This document shows, piece by piece, positions 1 through 9,081 of a stretch of DNA of 34,075 bases; positions within the stretch are counted from its first letter, which is position 1, and each line of letters opens with the position of its first letter. Origin of the DNA: Aliivibrio sp. S3MY1 (GTDB lineage: Bacteria > Pseudomonadota > Gammaproteobacteria > Enterobacterales > Vibrionaceae); contig NZ_JARACO010000031.1 of NCBI RefSeq assembly GCF_028765575.1, positions 1-34,075 of the forward strand, read 5' to 3'. The notes below the pieces were generated by a model, which made no database searches, was not told where the DNA came from, and saw only the letters and a list, made by a program, of their open reading frames with translations. Both the position numbers and the translations under genes were made by a program.

Positions 1-30
1 ATCAATTTCCCTTTACTGTTATGAATAGAA

Positions 31-58
31 TTGACATTTCTTGTGGTCTGGTTACCAT
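31..58 (+). promoter_or_regulatory. Candidate sigma-70 promoter
   Basis: A perfect -35 hexamer TTGACA (31-36) is followed after 16 bases by TACCAT (53-58), which matches 4 of 6 positions of the -10 consensus. It lies just upstream of the first gene (start 86). The call rests on sequence match only, and the short spacer lowers confidence. Confidence 0.45.
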
Positions 59-85
59 TTCATTTTTATATGACGAGAAATGCCC

Positions 86-523
86 ATGTCTGAAGTTGAA
101 AATACAAAAAAAGAAGCTATTGATTTAGCAACTATCTCTCCAGAACTTAAAAAAGTAATTGAGTTTGAAAGCGTTCCTGAAGAAATGTGGCACATGCTTG
201 TTTCTGTTCATGAAGTTGCAGAAATTGCGGTTCGTGAATCTTGGGATGAAATGCCAAGAAGTGCGCAACAAGTTTTAGATAACTTTGAACAATTCCACGC
301 ATTAGTTTCTTTAAGCCAAAGCTACGCTGGTTATGATTTCATGGCTGAGTTCGAAACGATTGAACTTCCTGAAAGCATGGACGACGACGCTAAAGCGGAA
401 TACCGCTCTCAGCTTCTTGACCAAGTTCTTCATAACTGTGTGAAAGATCTTACTAAGCAAATTAAAAAAGCACGTCGTGATCCAATCATGAGACGTGAAC
501 TTGCTGACATCTTTAAGAAGTAA
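86..523 (+). CDS. Conserved hypothetical protein, acidic/helical, 145 aa
   Basis: I do not recognise a named family. The protein is soluble, with no signal peptide or membrane segment, and looks mostly helical. The N-terminal half is acidic; the C-terminus is basic (KQIKKARRDP, then RRELADIFKK). An in-frame ATG at 80 lies directly against the ribosome-binding sequence ACGAGA (73-78), leaving no spacing. The ATG at 86 has 7 bases of spacing, so I choose 86. A candidate promoter lies at 31-58 and a strong terminator follows at 533-555, so it appears to be a single-gene unit. The codon use looks like that of a well-expressed housekeeping gene rather than recent foreign DNA. Function unknown. Confidence 0.8.
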   Translation: MSEVENTKKEAIDLATISPELKKVIEFESVPEEMWHMLVSVHEVAEIAVRESWDEMPRSAQQVLDNFEQFHALVSLSQSYAGYDFMAEFETIELPESMDDDAKAEYRSQLLDQVLHNCVKDLTKQIKKARRDPIMRRELADIFKK

Positions 524-532
524 TTGATGTTA

Positions 533-555
533 AAGGTGGCCAAGCCACCTTTTTT
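533..555 (+). terminator. Rho-independent terminator
   Basis: An 8-bp perfect stem (AAGGTGGC / GCCACCTT, 533-540 and 544-551) with a 3-base CAA loop is followed by a T run to 555. The ribosome-binding sequence GAGG of the next gene starts only two bases after the T run, so read-through would be needed for cotranscription of the two genes unless a promoter is hidden in the first gene. Confidence 0.85.
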
Positions 556-567
556 CGAGGAATTATA

Positions 568-813
568 ATGGCTCGTACTGTTCGTTACACTTATAAATCA
601 GAAACGAAAGAGATCCCTTTTTCGTTCCGTGAATTTCACGGCCCATTTGAAGCCGCTGCGGCAGCGGAAGGCATTGATATCTCAAAATTTGATACCATGC
701 TTAAGCAAGTGGAAATGGCATCAAGTAACCCTGGTGCAGTAAAGGATTTCCGTCACAGCTACTTTACTAAATTAGGTTTTAGTAAAGTCCGCTTTGTGAG
801 AGATGGAGAATAA
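568..813 (+). CDS. Small conserved protein, DUF2960-like, 81 aa
   Basis: A small soluble protein of 81 residues. Its opening (MARTVRYTYK) and the Ala-rich helix followed by GIDIS resemble my memory of the Vibrio DUF2960 family; this was not verified by search. The C-terminal half (residues about 56-80) is basic and aromatic (FRHSYFTKLGFSKVRFVRDGE without its last residue). The start is supported by GAGG (557-560) 7 bases upstream of the ATG. The gene is convergent with viaA: the two stop codons are 5 bases apart. No function can be inferred. Confidence 0.75.
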   Translation: MARTVRYTYKSETKEIPFSFREFHGPFEAAAAAEGIDISKFDTMLKQVEMASSNPGAVKDFRHSYFTKLGFSKVRFVRDGE

Positions 814-835
814 CGCAATTATCTGATTTGCGTTA
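811..835. terminator. Hairpin at convergent gene ends
   Basis: A perfect 8-bp inverted repeat TAACGCAA (811-818) / TTGCGTTA (828-835) with a 9-base loop spans the stop codon of the + gene and the last codons of viaA. There is no T run on either strand, so it may be a weak bidirectional end signal or a 3'-end stabiliser rather than a classical terminator. Confidence 0.35.
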
Positions 836-2267
836 ATCTACCTAGCATTGATGGATGATAAGACCAAGTATGGTCAAACATCGCCATTAATGCTGGATTT
901 CCATATTTAGATAAACACACCGCATGAAAACGATTCTGACACTGTTTTAAGTCCCCTACCATCGCATCGATATGTTCCGATTGCGTTGGTGCTATAAAGT
1001 CTGATAATACAACTAAATCAGCATTTTTATATTTATCCCCGTGCATAAGCTCAATTGATTGCTCTAACACCGGTTCTAAATCCGTTCCGCCATGAAATCT
1101 ATACGATAAAAAGTCTGCAACCTCTTTAAGTCCATCTTGTTTTGATAGCTCATAGGTGATTTGTTGAGTTGAAAACAAAATAACATAACAATCTCGTTCT
1201 TCTGCCAATGCTATTTGCATTAACCCATAAGCAAGAGCCTTCGCACACTGCTCAGGAAAGCCACTCATGGAGCCTGATGCATCAACACAGATAACAAATG
1301 GCCCTTTCTCAATTAAAGCGTTATTTGATGCTCTTGATTGAGCCGTGACTTTACGCAATTTTCTGTCAGCTCCTTCCATACGATAATTCATTAAGCGTTT
1401 ATCGACTAAGTGCTGATAAAAAATCACTTCAAGTTCTGGATGAGATAAGAATAGCGTTTCATTTGGCAATAATCGACTGAGATCATCGCCTTCTTGTATG
1501 CCTACGATGTCATCGGTTACAAAGTCACTTTTCTCTTCCACCACTTTGACTTCTTCTGCAACGGCTTGTGAACGGTCATGATCTTGAGCTTCATTAGCCA
1601 TGCGACCCAGCTTTGCAGCTATCTCTTGTAGGCCTTTATTTTTCTTAAGAAAACGAGCATGAAGCTTCATGATATCAACATTTGACTTAGTCAGTCTTGC
1701 CGATGCCATGTCCCATAATTTGCCTATCTGTGCTTCATCACCTTCCGCTGAAACTGATTCCATTGTTTTCAATGTTTCAATTCGTTGATATAAATCGGCT
1801 AACAGCTTTTCTTTATCCTCTTTAAGCTCCGTTAATTGTGCTTTTTTTATCGCATCTGAAAGGCTTTCATACCAGCGTTCGCAAAAAAAACGAGGGAACA
1901 TTGGATTAAATAACCCTTTGTTATTTTTTACCAATTTACTGGCTTCAATATAAAATGAAGAGTGCCATTCTAGTTTAACAACCACTTCTTCTATCTTTTG
2001 ATAGAACTCATCTTCACTCCAATGTATTACCTCTTGATATAAACCCAGCTCTTCTTGTATACGCTCAGTTTCACACACTTTTGTCATCTTGTGTTTCACT
2101 TTACCACGCCATTTTAAGATATGATTTTTAAGGGTGGGTTTTATATTAGGGTTAGATTTAGCCGCCGTTAAGAATTGCGGTCTTGATAAAATCTCAGTAA
2201 TTGAGGAGTCTATCATCCCTGATTCGGCAACCATTACTACTAAGTTTAATGCATCTACACCTAACAT
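819..2267 (-). CDS. viaA: ViaA, VWA-domain partner of RavA ATPase
   Basis: ViaA stimulates the MoxR-family ATPase RavA; in E. coli the pair is linked to respiratory enzymes (fumarate reductase, complex I) and aminoglycoside sensitivity under low oxygen. At 482 residues this matches the E. coli protein (483). The C-terminal von Willebrand A domain starts near residue 322, with the metal-ion-dependent adhesion site DASGSMS at 329-335 and a second motif FHGGTD further on. The N-terminal part is helical and charged, as in the family. It is the second gene of a ravA-viaA operon, 33 bases after ravA. GAGG sits upstream of the ATG (on the opposite strand around 2272-2276), supporting the start. No oddities seen. 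Confidence 0.95.
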   Translation of the reverse strand: MLGVDALNLVVMVAESGMIDSSITEILSRPQFLTAAKSNPNIKPTLKNHILKWRGKVKHKMTKVCETERIQEELGLYQEVIHWSEDEFYQKIEEVVVKLEWHSSFYIEASKLVKNNKGLFNPMFPRFFCERWYESLSDAIKKAQLTELKEDKEKLLADLYQRIETLKTMESVSAEGDEAQIGKLWDMASARLTKSNVDIMKLHARFLKKNKGLQEIAAKLGRMANEAQDHDRSQAVAEEVKVVEEKSDFVTDDIVGIQEGDDLSRLLPNETLFLSHPELEVIFYQHLVDKRLMNYRMEGADRKLRKVTAQSRASNNALIEKGPFVICVDASGSMSGFPEQCAKALAYGLMQIALAEERDCYVILFSTQQITYELSKQDGLKEVADFLSYRFHGGTDLEPVLEQSIELMHGDKYKNADLVVLSDFIAPTQSEHIDAMVGDLKQCQNRFHAVCLSKYGNPALMAMFDHTWSYHPSMLGRLTQIR

Positions 2268-2300
2268 AAATCTCCTCGCATACTAAGACACACCATACAT

Positions 2301-3950
2301 CTAAGAATAGTAATCACTAAATTTCAACATTCGACGACTTGCTCCATCAAACTGAATTTTACAGTTTTCAATACGCTGACCCAAAAGATGCAAGCTATTT
2401 TCAATCACAGATGGCAAGCTCTCTTCGATAAAATGATGAGGCAGTGCCGCATGAAATTGTGCACGACTTTTTCTTAACTGGTGCTCTGCTTCATCCAATT
2501 GACGTTGATTATGTGCGATCTTTTTTGTCCACTCATCAAACTGGATCTGTGTAGGATCATTATGACCGACCATACCAACAAGAACAGAACGATTTGCGAT
2601 ATCTTTGATTACTAATCTGGAGTCAGCATCCAATTCAAACGTTAAACTGCACAAGTTTTGATTCTGATTTACATAACCATATACCGTTGCTCTACCTTCC
2701 TTCATCTGTTTAGCCAGCTCTTCAGGGTTAACGTATACCCAACGGCTGTCCCCTTTTTCACTTTCAGAAACAGACATATTTGATTGCAGCATAATAAACT
2801 TCACCAATTGATTGGTATGACCAACGCTGTAACGTTTCCCTTTATTTAAATCAAACTCAAAGCTTTCTTTTTTAATTAAACGATTACCGCCAGATTCAAT
2901 ATGAAAAGCAATGCCTTGTTCAACAAGAACTTGCACTTCCATCTCTGCGATATCGGCTTGAATCATCTCTATGTTCATCGATACATTTTTTTGGTCAAAC
3001 GCTTTGTCTGAAGCAAAGGTTCGAATACTTTCTCTTACTTGCTCGCGGTTTTCAGGGGTTGTCCATAAACAATCTTGAAGTAACAGTAAATCCATTGGAT
3101 TAATTTCATCACGACCACTAAAAAATGCAGAGGCTTTAAGTAATTTAACGGATTTTTTCCAACGGCGATCTGAAACATATAATGAATCATCATAAGACGC
3201 ATTATGTTTCTCAAGCATGGTTTTTAGCTCAAACAGTTTTTCAAATACTTCTTCTGATAGAAGAAGTCCATCAAACTCTTTTTGCCACTGATGGTATTCT
3301 GCATCTGTAACGACTAATGTTGGGTCGATTTCAGTTTCTTGGATCGTGCCCGTCATCAGCATGGATTTAAAATTGTTTTTATCTTGGATACGATTAACAA
3401 ATATGCGAACTAACATTCGATCATATAAGGCGTCTAAGCCACTGTCTTCATCCGGTAATTCATTTGAGGCAGAAATAAGAAGGCGCATTGGCACTGGAAG
3501 GATTTCATTGCCATTTTTAAAGGTTTTTTCATTAACCACAGTTAGCAAGGTATTAAGAATAGCAGGACCCGCTTTCCAAATTTCATCTAAGAAGACAACT
3601 TGAGCTGTAGGTAAATACCCTTGAGTCAATCGAACGTATTTGCCATTGTCTTTAAGCTCTTGAATTGATAATGGTCCAAAGACCTCTTCTGGTGTCGAGA
3701 ACCTTGTCATTAAATATTCAAAATAGCTACTATTATCAAAGGCTTTAATTAATCGTTTCGCTATTAAGCTTTTAGCGATACCTGGAGGACCAAGCAAGAA
3801 TACACTTTCACCAGAGAGTGCCGCAAGCAGACACAACCTCATTGTATCTTCTCGTTCATATACACCATCAGATAGCGCGGTTGTCAGTTTTTGAATACGT
3901 TCTGATAACAACGCTCGTTCTGCACTGGTTCTTATTGAGTTACCTTGCAT
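2301..3950 (-). CDS. ravA: RavA, MoxR-family AAA+ ATPase
   Basis: A hexameric AAA+ ATPase of the MoxR/RavA family that works with ViaA; in E. coli it also binds the inducible lysine decarboxylase LdcI. Walker A GPPGIAKS lies at 54-61, Walker B VVFLDE at 118-123, sensor 1 near 158-166 (SASNELP) and a conserved LYDRM segment near 175-180. The C-terminal third (from about 330) should hold the LARA and triple-helical parts. At 549 residues it is about 50 longer than E. coli RavA (498); I did not locate the extra length precisely. GGGAG 5 bases upstream of the ATG supports the start. A TATACT-like -10 on this strand (opposite 3988-3993) could be its promoter; in E. coli the operon is sigma-S dependent. 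Confidence 0.93.
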   Translation of the reverse strand: MQGNSIRTSAERALLSERIQKLTTALSDGVYEREDTMRLCLLAALSGESVFLLGPPGIAKSLIAKRLIKAFDNSSYFEYLMTRFSTPEEVFGPLSIQELKDNGKYVRLTQGYLPTAQVVFLDEIWKAGPAILNTLLTVVNEKTFKNGNEILPVPMRLLISASNELPDEDSGLDALYDRMLVRIFVNRIQDKNNFKSMLMTGTIQETEIDPTLVVTDAEYHQWQKEFDGLLLSEEVFEKLFELKTMLEKHNASYDDSLYVSDRRWKKSVKLLKASAFFSGRDEINPMDLLLLQDCLWTTPENREQVRESIRTFASDKAFDQKNVSMNIEMIQADIAEMEVQVLVEQGIAFHIESGGNRLIKKESFEFDLNKGKRYSVGHTNQLVKFIMLQSNMSVSESEKGDSRWVYVNPEELAKQMKEGRATVYGYVNQNQNLCSLTFELDADSRLVIKDIANRSVLVGMVGHNDPTQIQFDEWTKKIAHNQRQLDEAEHQLRKSRAQFHAALPHHFIEESLPSVIENSLHLLGQRIENCKIQFDGASRRMLKFSDYYS

Positions 3951-4286
3951 TACACTCCCTTACATTTCAGATATCACACTTCTCTTGAGTATAATGTAAT
4001 TTTTAATCGCTACCTAGTAGCCCTTTAGTGTAATTGGCTGATAAACAATCAAATAAACTGGCTATTTAATCGTAATTGGTCATTTTAAGTAATTCGCTCC
4101 AGCGTGTTTATTAAATACGATACAGAGTTTAACTCTCTTAAATTAAATAAATAGAAAGATCTCATTCTCATTATTTTCACATCTATAGGCACTATGTTAT
4201 CGTTGCTCTAAAGTGAAACATAATAATAACAGTGCCATTCTGTATTCATCTGAAAATATATAATGCGCCAATGCAAGGAAGTAAAC
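3951..4286. other. Intergenic region, divergent ravA / ltaE
   Basis: This 336-base gap separates two divergent genes and must hold both promoters. On the - strand there is a TATACT (opposite 3988-3993) about 38 bases before the ravA start. On the + strand there are only loose AT-rich -10-like stretches (around 4220-4230). I see no strong palindrome, terminator, small ORF with a ribosome-binding site or known RNA fold here. Confidence 0.5.
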
Positions 4287-5294
4287 ATGATTGATTTTCG
4301 CTCGGATACCGTAACAAGACCAACTCAAGCCATGCGTGATGCCATGGCGAATGCCCCAGTGGGCGATGATGTGTATGGTGATGATCCTACCATTAATAAC
4401 TTAGAGGCATGGGCAGCAGAGCGACACGGTTTTGAAGCGGCGCTTTTCACTTCATCAGGTACTCAGGCTAACCTACTTGGCTTAATGGCACATTGTGAAC
4501 GTGGTGATGAGTATTTATGTGGCCAACAAGCGCATAACTATAAGTACGAAGCGGGCGGTGCTGCGGTGTTGGGTTCAATTCAACCTCAACCTGTTGAAAA
4601 TAATCCTGATGGTTCACTTTGCTTTAGTAAACTTGAAGCTGCCATTAAACCGGATGATTTTCATTTTGCCAGAACCAAGTTGCTGAGTTTAGAAAACACA
4701 ATTAATGGTAAGGTTTTACCTCTTTCTTATCTGGCACAAGCGCGTGAGTTTGTAAATAAACACAACTTACAACTTCATCTTGATGGCGCACGAGTTTATA
4801 ACGCAGCAGTTGCCCTTAATGTTGATATTAAAGAGATCGCTCAGCATTTTGACAGCATGACAATTTGTTTATCAAAAGGATTATCAGCCCCTGTTGGCTC
4901 TTTATTATTAGGTACTGCAGAATATATCCAAAAAGCACGCCGCATTAGAAAAATGCTCGGTGGTGGAATGAGACAAGCGGGTATTTTAGGGGCTGCAGCA
5001 AAACTGGCACTGACAGAACAAGTACCACAGCTAGCCATTGACCATAGCAACGCTCTGTATTTAGCAGAACAACTGAATACAGTCGCTGGTTTCAACGTTA
5101 ATGTTAAGCATATACAGACCAATATCGTCTTTGCTCGTTTAGACAGTCAAATCGATATTCATGATGTTGTACAAAAAGCGAAAGAGCAAGATATCTTACT
5201 GTCTGCAAGTAACCCTATTCGATTTGTTACTCATAAAGACGTTTCAAAAGAAAACATTGATACTTTAATTGAGTTTCTAAAACGCGAAGTCTAA
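4287..5294 (+). CDS. ltaE: Low-specificity L-threonine aldolase
   Basis: A pyridoxal-phosphate enzyme that cleaves L-threonine and L-allo-threonine to glycine and acetaldehyde in the cytosol. The fold-type I signature is clear: MIDFRSDTVTRPT at the N-terminus, DDVYGDDP near 27-34, TSSGTQAN near 55-62 and the PLP-binding lysine in LSKGLSAP at residue 197, the same position as in E. coli LtaE. The length of 335 residues matches the family (E. coli 333). An ATG at 4263 would add eight residues of no family likeness; the ATG at 4287 has AAGGAAG 6 bases upstream and gives the canonical N-terminus. A shared terminator separates it from the convergent mlc. Confidence 0.95.
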   Translation: MIDFRSDTVTRPTQAMRDAMANAPVGDDVYGDDPTINNLEAWAAERHGFEAALFTSSGTQANLLGLMAHCERGDEYLCGQQAHNYKYEAGGAAVLGSIQPQPVENNPDGSLCFSKLEAAIKPDDFHFARTKLLSLENTINGKVLPLSYLAQAREFVNKHNLQLHLDGARVYNAAVALNVDIKEIAQHFDSMTICLSKGLSAPVGSLLLGTAEYIQKARRIRKMLGGGMRQAGILGAAAKLALTEQVPQLAIDHSNALYLAEQLNTVAGFNVNVKHIQTNIVFARLDSQIDIHDVVQKAKEQDILLSASNPIRFVTHKDVSKENIDTLIEFLKREV

Positions 5295-5306
5295 TTGCCT
5301 ACAAAT

Positions 5307-5338
5307 AAAAATAGCAGCTCACTTCAGCTGCTATTTTT
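5307..5338. terminator. Bidirectional terminator ltaE / mlc
   Basis: A 13-bp perfect inverted repeat (AAAAATAGCAGCT at 5307-5319, AGCTGCTATTTTT at 5326-5338) with a 6-base loop has A/T tails on both sides. It sits between convergent ltaE and mlc and should end transcription from both. Confidence 0.9.
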
Positions 5339-5359
5339 TAGAATAAAAGAGGGTAAATA

Positions 5360-6574
5360 TTACCCTTCAATCACCCTCATTAACAACGAACCATCACACA
5401 TCGCTTGTTTCACTAACGCTGCACCCGGCATTGTTGCTTGGGTATAAAAACGACTTTCAACTAATTTAGTGTCTTTGGCATACAGTGGTAATACTTGGTT
5501 TTGAATTGCATCCATAATCACTGGATAAAGCAGTTCTTTTGAGAGGTTAATTTCTCCCCCAATTAATACAATTTCAGGATTAAATAGATTAACCATGATC
5601 GCAATGGCTTCACCAAGGTTATGACCAAGCTCTGTAATTACTTGTTTTGCCAACATATCTCCTGCATTAGCCGCAAGACAAATATTTTCTATTGTTATCT
5701 CTTTATCTGTTAAGGATGTCTGATGCCCATCATTAATTAGCTTTTGAACCTGATCACGTAACGATTTAGCACTGGCTACTGTTTCTAGGCAACCTGAATT
5801 ACCACAATGACAACGAGCACCCAATTTATTGATTTTGATATGCCCCATCTCACCAATATTGCCCGTTCTGCCTTGTAAAACTTCACCATTCATAATGATA
5901 CCAGCACCAACACCATGGTGAATTGATACCAATATTGAGTTCTCGTGCTCTTGAGAGTTACCAAATAGTTTCTCTGCCAATGCCCAACTACGCGTGTCAT
6001 TACCAACAAAAACAGGAAGCCCCGTTGCTTCGTATATTTTTGGTCCTAGAGGCAAGTTATCAACGTTATAATGAGGCATTTGAATAACAAGGCCTTGTGT
6101 TGAAATCACTAAACCTGGTAATGAAATGGCAATACTCGTGATCCTTCCAAGCACTTTAGAATATTTTTGAAAAAACAGTTCAATCTCAACCAATAATTTA
6201 GCAAGTAACTCATCTTGCTCTATTTCTTGAATAGTTTGCCTTTCTTCAATGAGCTGCTCGCCCCCTAACTCATGCAATGCAATCGTTAAGTACCCTCTGC
6301 CTAAACGTAGCGATAAAAAATGCCAACCGTTGTTATCTACTTCAAGCCCAATTGCAGGTCTACCACGACTATTTGCTTCTTGTACTTGCGTTTCTTTGAT
6401 AAGGTGTGCATCAATTAATTCACGTGTTATTTTTGTAATACTGGCAGGCGCTAAATTACTTTTTTTAGAAAGGTCGATCCGAGAGATAGGGCCAAGTTGA
6501 TCAATTAACTTATACACCCGTCCAGCATTTACTTGTTTTAAATGATCAATGTGTCCGGGTTGGGCCACGTACAT
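5360..6574 (-). CDS. mlc: Mlc, ROK-family global sugar repressor
   Basis: Mlc (DgsA) represses PTS and glucose-related genes and is sequestered at the membrane by unphosphorylated EIIB-Glc. The N-terminus (QPGHID, then NAGRVYKLIDQLGP) and the helix-turn-helix (SRIDLSKKSNLAPASITKI, residues about 31-49) match E. coli Mlc almost word for word, as does the C-terminal GSLLMRVIEG. The ROK zinc site is intact: H245, C255, C257 and C262 in GHIKI and CHCGNSGCLE. Length from this start is 404 (E. coli 406). A longer frame from 6643 exists, but the ATG at 6574 has GGAGAG 5-6 bases upstream and gives the family N-terminus. NagC is the main alternative; the N-terminal QPGHID favours Mlc. A CRP-like site lies upstream. 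Confidence 0.92.
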   Translation of the reverse strand: MYVAQPGHIDHLKQVNAGRVYKLIDQLGPISRIDLSKKSNLAPASITKITRELIDAHLIKETQVQEANSRGRPAIGLEVDNNGWHFLSLRLGRGYLTIALHELGGEQLIEERQTIQEIEQDELLAKLLVEIELFFQKYSKVLGRITSIAISLPGLVISTQGLVIQMPHYNVDNLPLGPKIYEATGLPVFVGNDTRSWALAEKLFGNSQEHENSILVSIHHGVGAGIIMNGEVLQGRTGNIGEMGHIKINKLGARCHCGNSGCLETVASAKSLRDQVQKLINDGHQTSLTDKEITIENICLAANAGDMLAKQVITELGHNLGEAIAIMVNLFNPEIVLIGGEINLSKELLYPVIMDAIQNQVLPLYAKDTKLVESRFYTQATMPGAALVKQAMCDGSLLMRVIEG

Positions 6575-6654
6575 GCTTCTCTCCAGTAAATAAATATCAT
6601 CGCATATCATTTTTTTACTTTGCGAACAAATTGTGAAGTCCAAGTGTTAACCTA

Positions 6655-6670
6655 CGTGACGTCTATCACG
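6655..6670. promoter_or_regulatory. CRP-like site between mlc and queE
   Basis: CGTGACGTCTATCACG keeps GTGA-N6-TCAC, the core of the CRP consensus TGTGA-N6-TCACA, with both outer bases changed symmetrically. It is 81 bases upstream of the mlc start and 88 upstream of queE. E. coli mlc is CRP-regulated, so mlc is the likelier target. Sequence match only. Confidence 0.5.
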
Positions 6671-6757
6671 AAGAACATGAAATATTTACTGAAAATGCGA
6701 CTTTAACACGTATTTCAATCACCAAATTTTGTAGTTTTTTATTTGAGTAAAATAATT

Positions 6758-7438
6758 ATGTCATCGTCAACATTTAAGATTAATGAGCTATTCGAAACCA
6801 TTCAAGGTGAAGGTACATTTACCGGAGTTCCTTCTATTTTCCTACGATTACAGGGCTGCCCTGTAGGTTGCTCTTGGTGTGATACCAAACAGACATGGGA
6901 TGTAGAGCTCAGCGACCAAACTGATTTAGCCACTATTTTAGCGAAAACGGAAGATAACCCTAGCTGGACAGAGCTCACTAGCACTCAAATTATTAACATG
7001 CTTAAAGAACAAGGCTACACAGCCAAGCACATGGTTATCACAGGTGGTGAACCATGCATGTATGATTTAACGCCATTGACTGAAGAATTAGAACAGCATG
7101 GTTACCGTTGCCAGATCGAAACCAGTGGTACTTACCCTGTTCTCACATCAAAACATACATGGGTAACCGTATCACCAAAAATTAATATGAAAGGTAAACT
7201 TCCTGTTTTAGAAGAAGCCTTAATGCGTGCAAACGAAATTAAACACCCTGTTGGTACCCATAAAGACATCGAGCAATTAGAAATACTCTTAGACGGTGTA
7301 AAACTGCTTGATGATGTCACCATTGCATTACAACCAATTAGTCAAAAACCACGAGCAACCGAACTTTGTATTGAAACTTGCATCAACCGAAACTGGCGAC
7401 TTTCTATACAAACGCACAAATATTTAGCGATTGCGTAA
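6758..7438 (+). CDS. queE: 7-carboxy-7-deazaguanine synthase
   Basis: QueE is a radical-SAM enzyme that contracts 6-carboxytetrahydropterin to 7-carboxy-7-deazaguanine in the queuosine tRNA-modification pathway. The [4Fe-4S] motif C34-x3-C38-x2-C41 (GCPVGCSWCDTK), the substrate-binding ETIQGEG at 13-19, TGGEP near 95-99 and the C-terminal RNWRLSIQTHKYL all match E. coli QueE, as does the length (226 against 223). A TTG at 6743 is in frame but adds five residues without family support; I choose the ATG at 6758, although the ribosome-binding site is weak in either case. No other queuosine gene is nearby in the window. Confidence 0.94.
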   Translation: MSSSTFKINELFETIQGEGTFTGVPSIFLRLQGCPVGCSWCDTKQTWDVELSDQTDLATILAKTEDNPSWTELTSTQIINMLKEQGYTAKHMVITGGEPCMYDLTPLTEELEQHGYRCQIETSGTYPVLTSKHTWVTVSPKINMKGKLPVLEEALMRANEIKHPVGTHKDIEQLEILLDGVKLLDDVTIALQPISQKPRATELCIETCINRNWRLSIQTHKYLAIA

Positions 7439-7543
7439 TGCTTTTTTACAATTTCCTTGTATGAATCATGGAATTGTCATCATTCTCGATATATGTTTAC
7501 TCGATCATGGAATAAACACAATAACATCCCTCTTGGAGATAAT

Positions 7544-8989
7544 ATGTCTAACAGACTACGTAGAACAAAAATTGTTACCACTCTTGGCCCTGCAACTGAT
7601 CGTGATAATAACCTAGAAAAAATCATTGCCGCTGGTGCAAACGTTGTTCGTATGAACTTTTCACACGGTAGCCCAGAAGACCACATCATGCGTACTAAGA
7701 AAGTACGTGAAATCGCGGCAAAACTTGGTACTCACGTTGCTATTCTTGGTGACCTTCAAGGCCCTAAAATTCGTGTATCTACTTTTAAAGACGGTAAAAT
7801 CCAATTAGCTATTGGTGATAAATTCACACTAGATAGCGATTTACCTAAAGGCGAAGGCAATCAAGACTCTGTGGGTCTAGATTATAAAGAACTTCCACAA
7901 GACGTTGTTGCTGGTGATGTACTGCTTCTTGATGACGGTCGTGTTCAACTTAAAGTAACTTCTGTTGAAGGTAACAAGGTTCACACTGAAGTAACCGTTG
8001 CTGGTCCTTTATCAAACAACAAAGGCATCAACAAACAAGGTGGCGGTCTTTCTGCTGACGCACTGACTGAAAAAGACAAAGCGGACATCATCACTGCTGC
8101 GGCAATGAAAGTTGATTACCTAGCGGTTTCTTTCCCACGTAATGGCGAAGACATGAATTATGCTCGTCGTCTGGCTCGTGAAGCGGGTCTTGAAGCAAAA
8201 TTAGTTGCTAAAGTTGAGCGTGCTGAAACAGTAGCGACAGAAGAAGCAATGGATGACATCATCATGGCTTCTGACGTGGTAATGGTTGCTCGTGGTGACC
8301 TAGGTGTTGAAATTGGCGATCCTGAGCTAGTTGGTGTTCAAAAGCAACTTATCCGTCGTGCTCGTAGTCTTAACCGCACGGTTATTACTGCAACACAAAT
8401 GATGGAATCAATGATCACAAGCCCAATGCCAACACGTGCTGAAGTTATGGATGTTGCTAACGCCGTACTTGATGGCTCGGATGCGGTAATGCTTTCTGCT
8501 GAAACAGCCGCTGGTGACTTCCCTGTTGAGACAGTAATGTCTATGGCAAGTGTATGTATTGGTGCTGAAAAAGTTCCAACGGTAAACGTATCTAACCACC
8601 GTTTAGATCGTCGCTTCACTACCCCTGAAGAAACGATTGCAATGTCTACTATGTACGCTGCAAACCACATGGAAGGCATCACGGCGATGATCACGCTTAC
8701 TGAGTCTGGTCGTACTCCACTAATGATGTCACGTCTAAGCTCTGGTTTACCAATCTTTGCTTTATCTCGTAACGAAAGCACACTAAACCGTGCGGCTCTT
8801 TTCCGTGGTGTAACGCCAGTATTCTTTGATGAAAACGCTGACTCAGGTCTTCCATCAACGTACGCAGCAATCAATACGCTAAAAGAAAAAGGCTTATTGA
8901 GTTCTGGCGACCAAGTTATCATTACTCAAGGTGATGTAATGGATATCGTTGGTTCTACTAACTGTATGCGTATCATTACGGTTGAGTAA
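7544..8989 (+). CDS. pykA: Pyruvate kinase II (PykA type)
   Basis: Pyruvate kinase transfers phosphate from phosphoenolpyruvate to ADP as the last step of glycolysis. The N-terminus ([20 protein letters not shown]) and the C-terminus ([13 protein letters not shown]) are those of E. coli PykA, not PykF, and the length of 481 agrees (E. coli 480). Visible motifs are [16 protein letters not shown], the VAKVERAE segment with the catalytic lysine, [11 protein letters not shown] and the substrate segment TATQMMESM. An upstream in-frame ATG at 7457 would add 29 residues unlike the family; the ATG at 7544 has GGAG (7535-7538) 5 bases upstream. Codon use is strongly biased toward preferred codons, as expected for high expression. 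A terminator follows. Confidence 0.96.
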   Translation: MSNRLRRTKIVTTLGPATDRDNNLEKIIAAGANVVRMNFSHGSPEDHIMRTKKVREIAAKLGTHVAILGDLQGPKIRVSTFKDGKIQLAIGDKFTLDSDLPKGEGNQDSVGLDYKELPQDVVAGDVLLLDDGRVQLKVTSVEGNKVHTEVTVAGPLSNNKGINKQGGGLSADALTEKDKADIITAAAMKVDYLAVSFPRNGEDMNYARRLAREAGLEAKLVAKVERAETVATEEAMDDIIMASDVVMVARGDLGVEIGDPELVGVQKQLIRRARSLNRTVITATQMMESMITSPMPTRAEVMDVANAVLDGSDAVMLSAETAAGDFPVETVMSMASVCIGAEKVPTVNVSNHRLDRRFTTPEETIAMSTMYAANHMEGITAMITLTESGRTPLMMSRLSSGLPIFALSRNESTLNRAALFRGVTPVFFDENADSGLPSTYAAINTLKEKGLLSSGDQVIITQGDVMDIVGSTNCMRIITVE

Positions 8990-9007
8990 TTAATCGATAT
9001 TTAAACC

Positions 9008-9046
9008 AAAAGCCTCGTAGATCAAATTGATTTACGAGGCTTTTTT
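9008..9046. terminator. Terminator between pykA and treC
   Basis: A 12-bp stem (AAAAGCCTCGTA, 9008-9019, and TACGAGGCTTTT, 9033-9044) ends in a T run on the + strand and four T on the - strand. It terminates pykA and probably also the convergent tre operon. Confidence 0.88.
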
Positions 9047-9081
9047 ATGTGTTCTATTTTTTATAATTACTCAGATTTATA

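Noticed and set aside
6743-6757. TTG start extending QueE by five residues
   Set aside because: No better ribosome-binding site and no family support for the extra residues.
7465-7513. Direct repeat ATCATGGAAT (7465-7474 and 7504-7513) before pykA
   Set aside because: Only 10 bases, without symmetry or a known regulator site; may be chance in AT-rich DNA.
8338-8922. 194-codon open frame on the - strand opposite pykA
   Set aside because: It lies wholly inside a highly conserved, strongly codon-biased gene, has no family-like motif, and arises from the codon bias of pykA.
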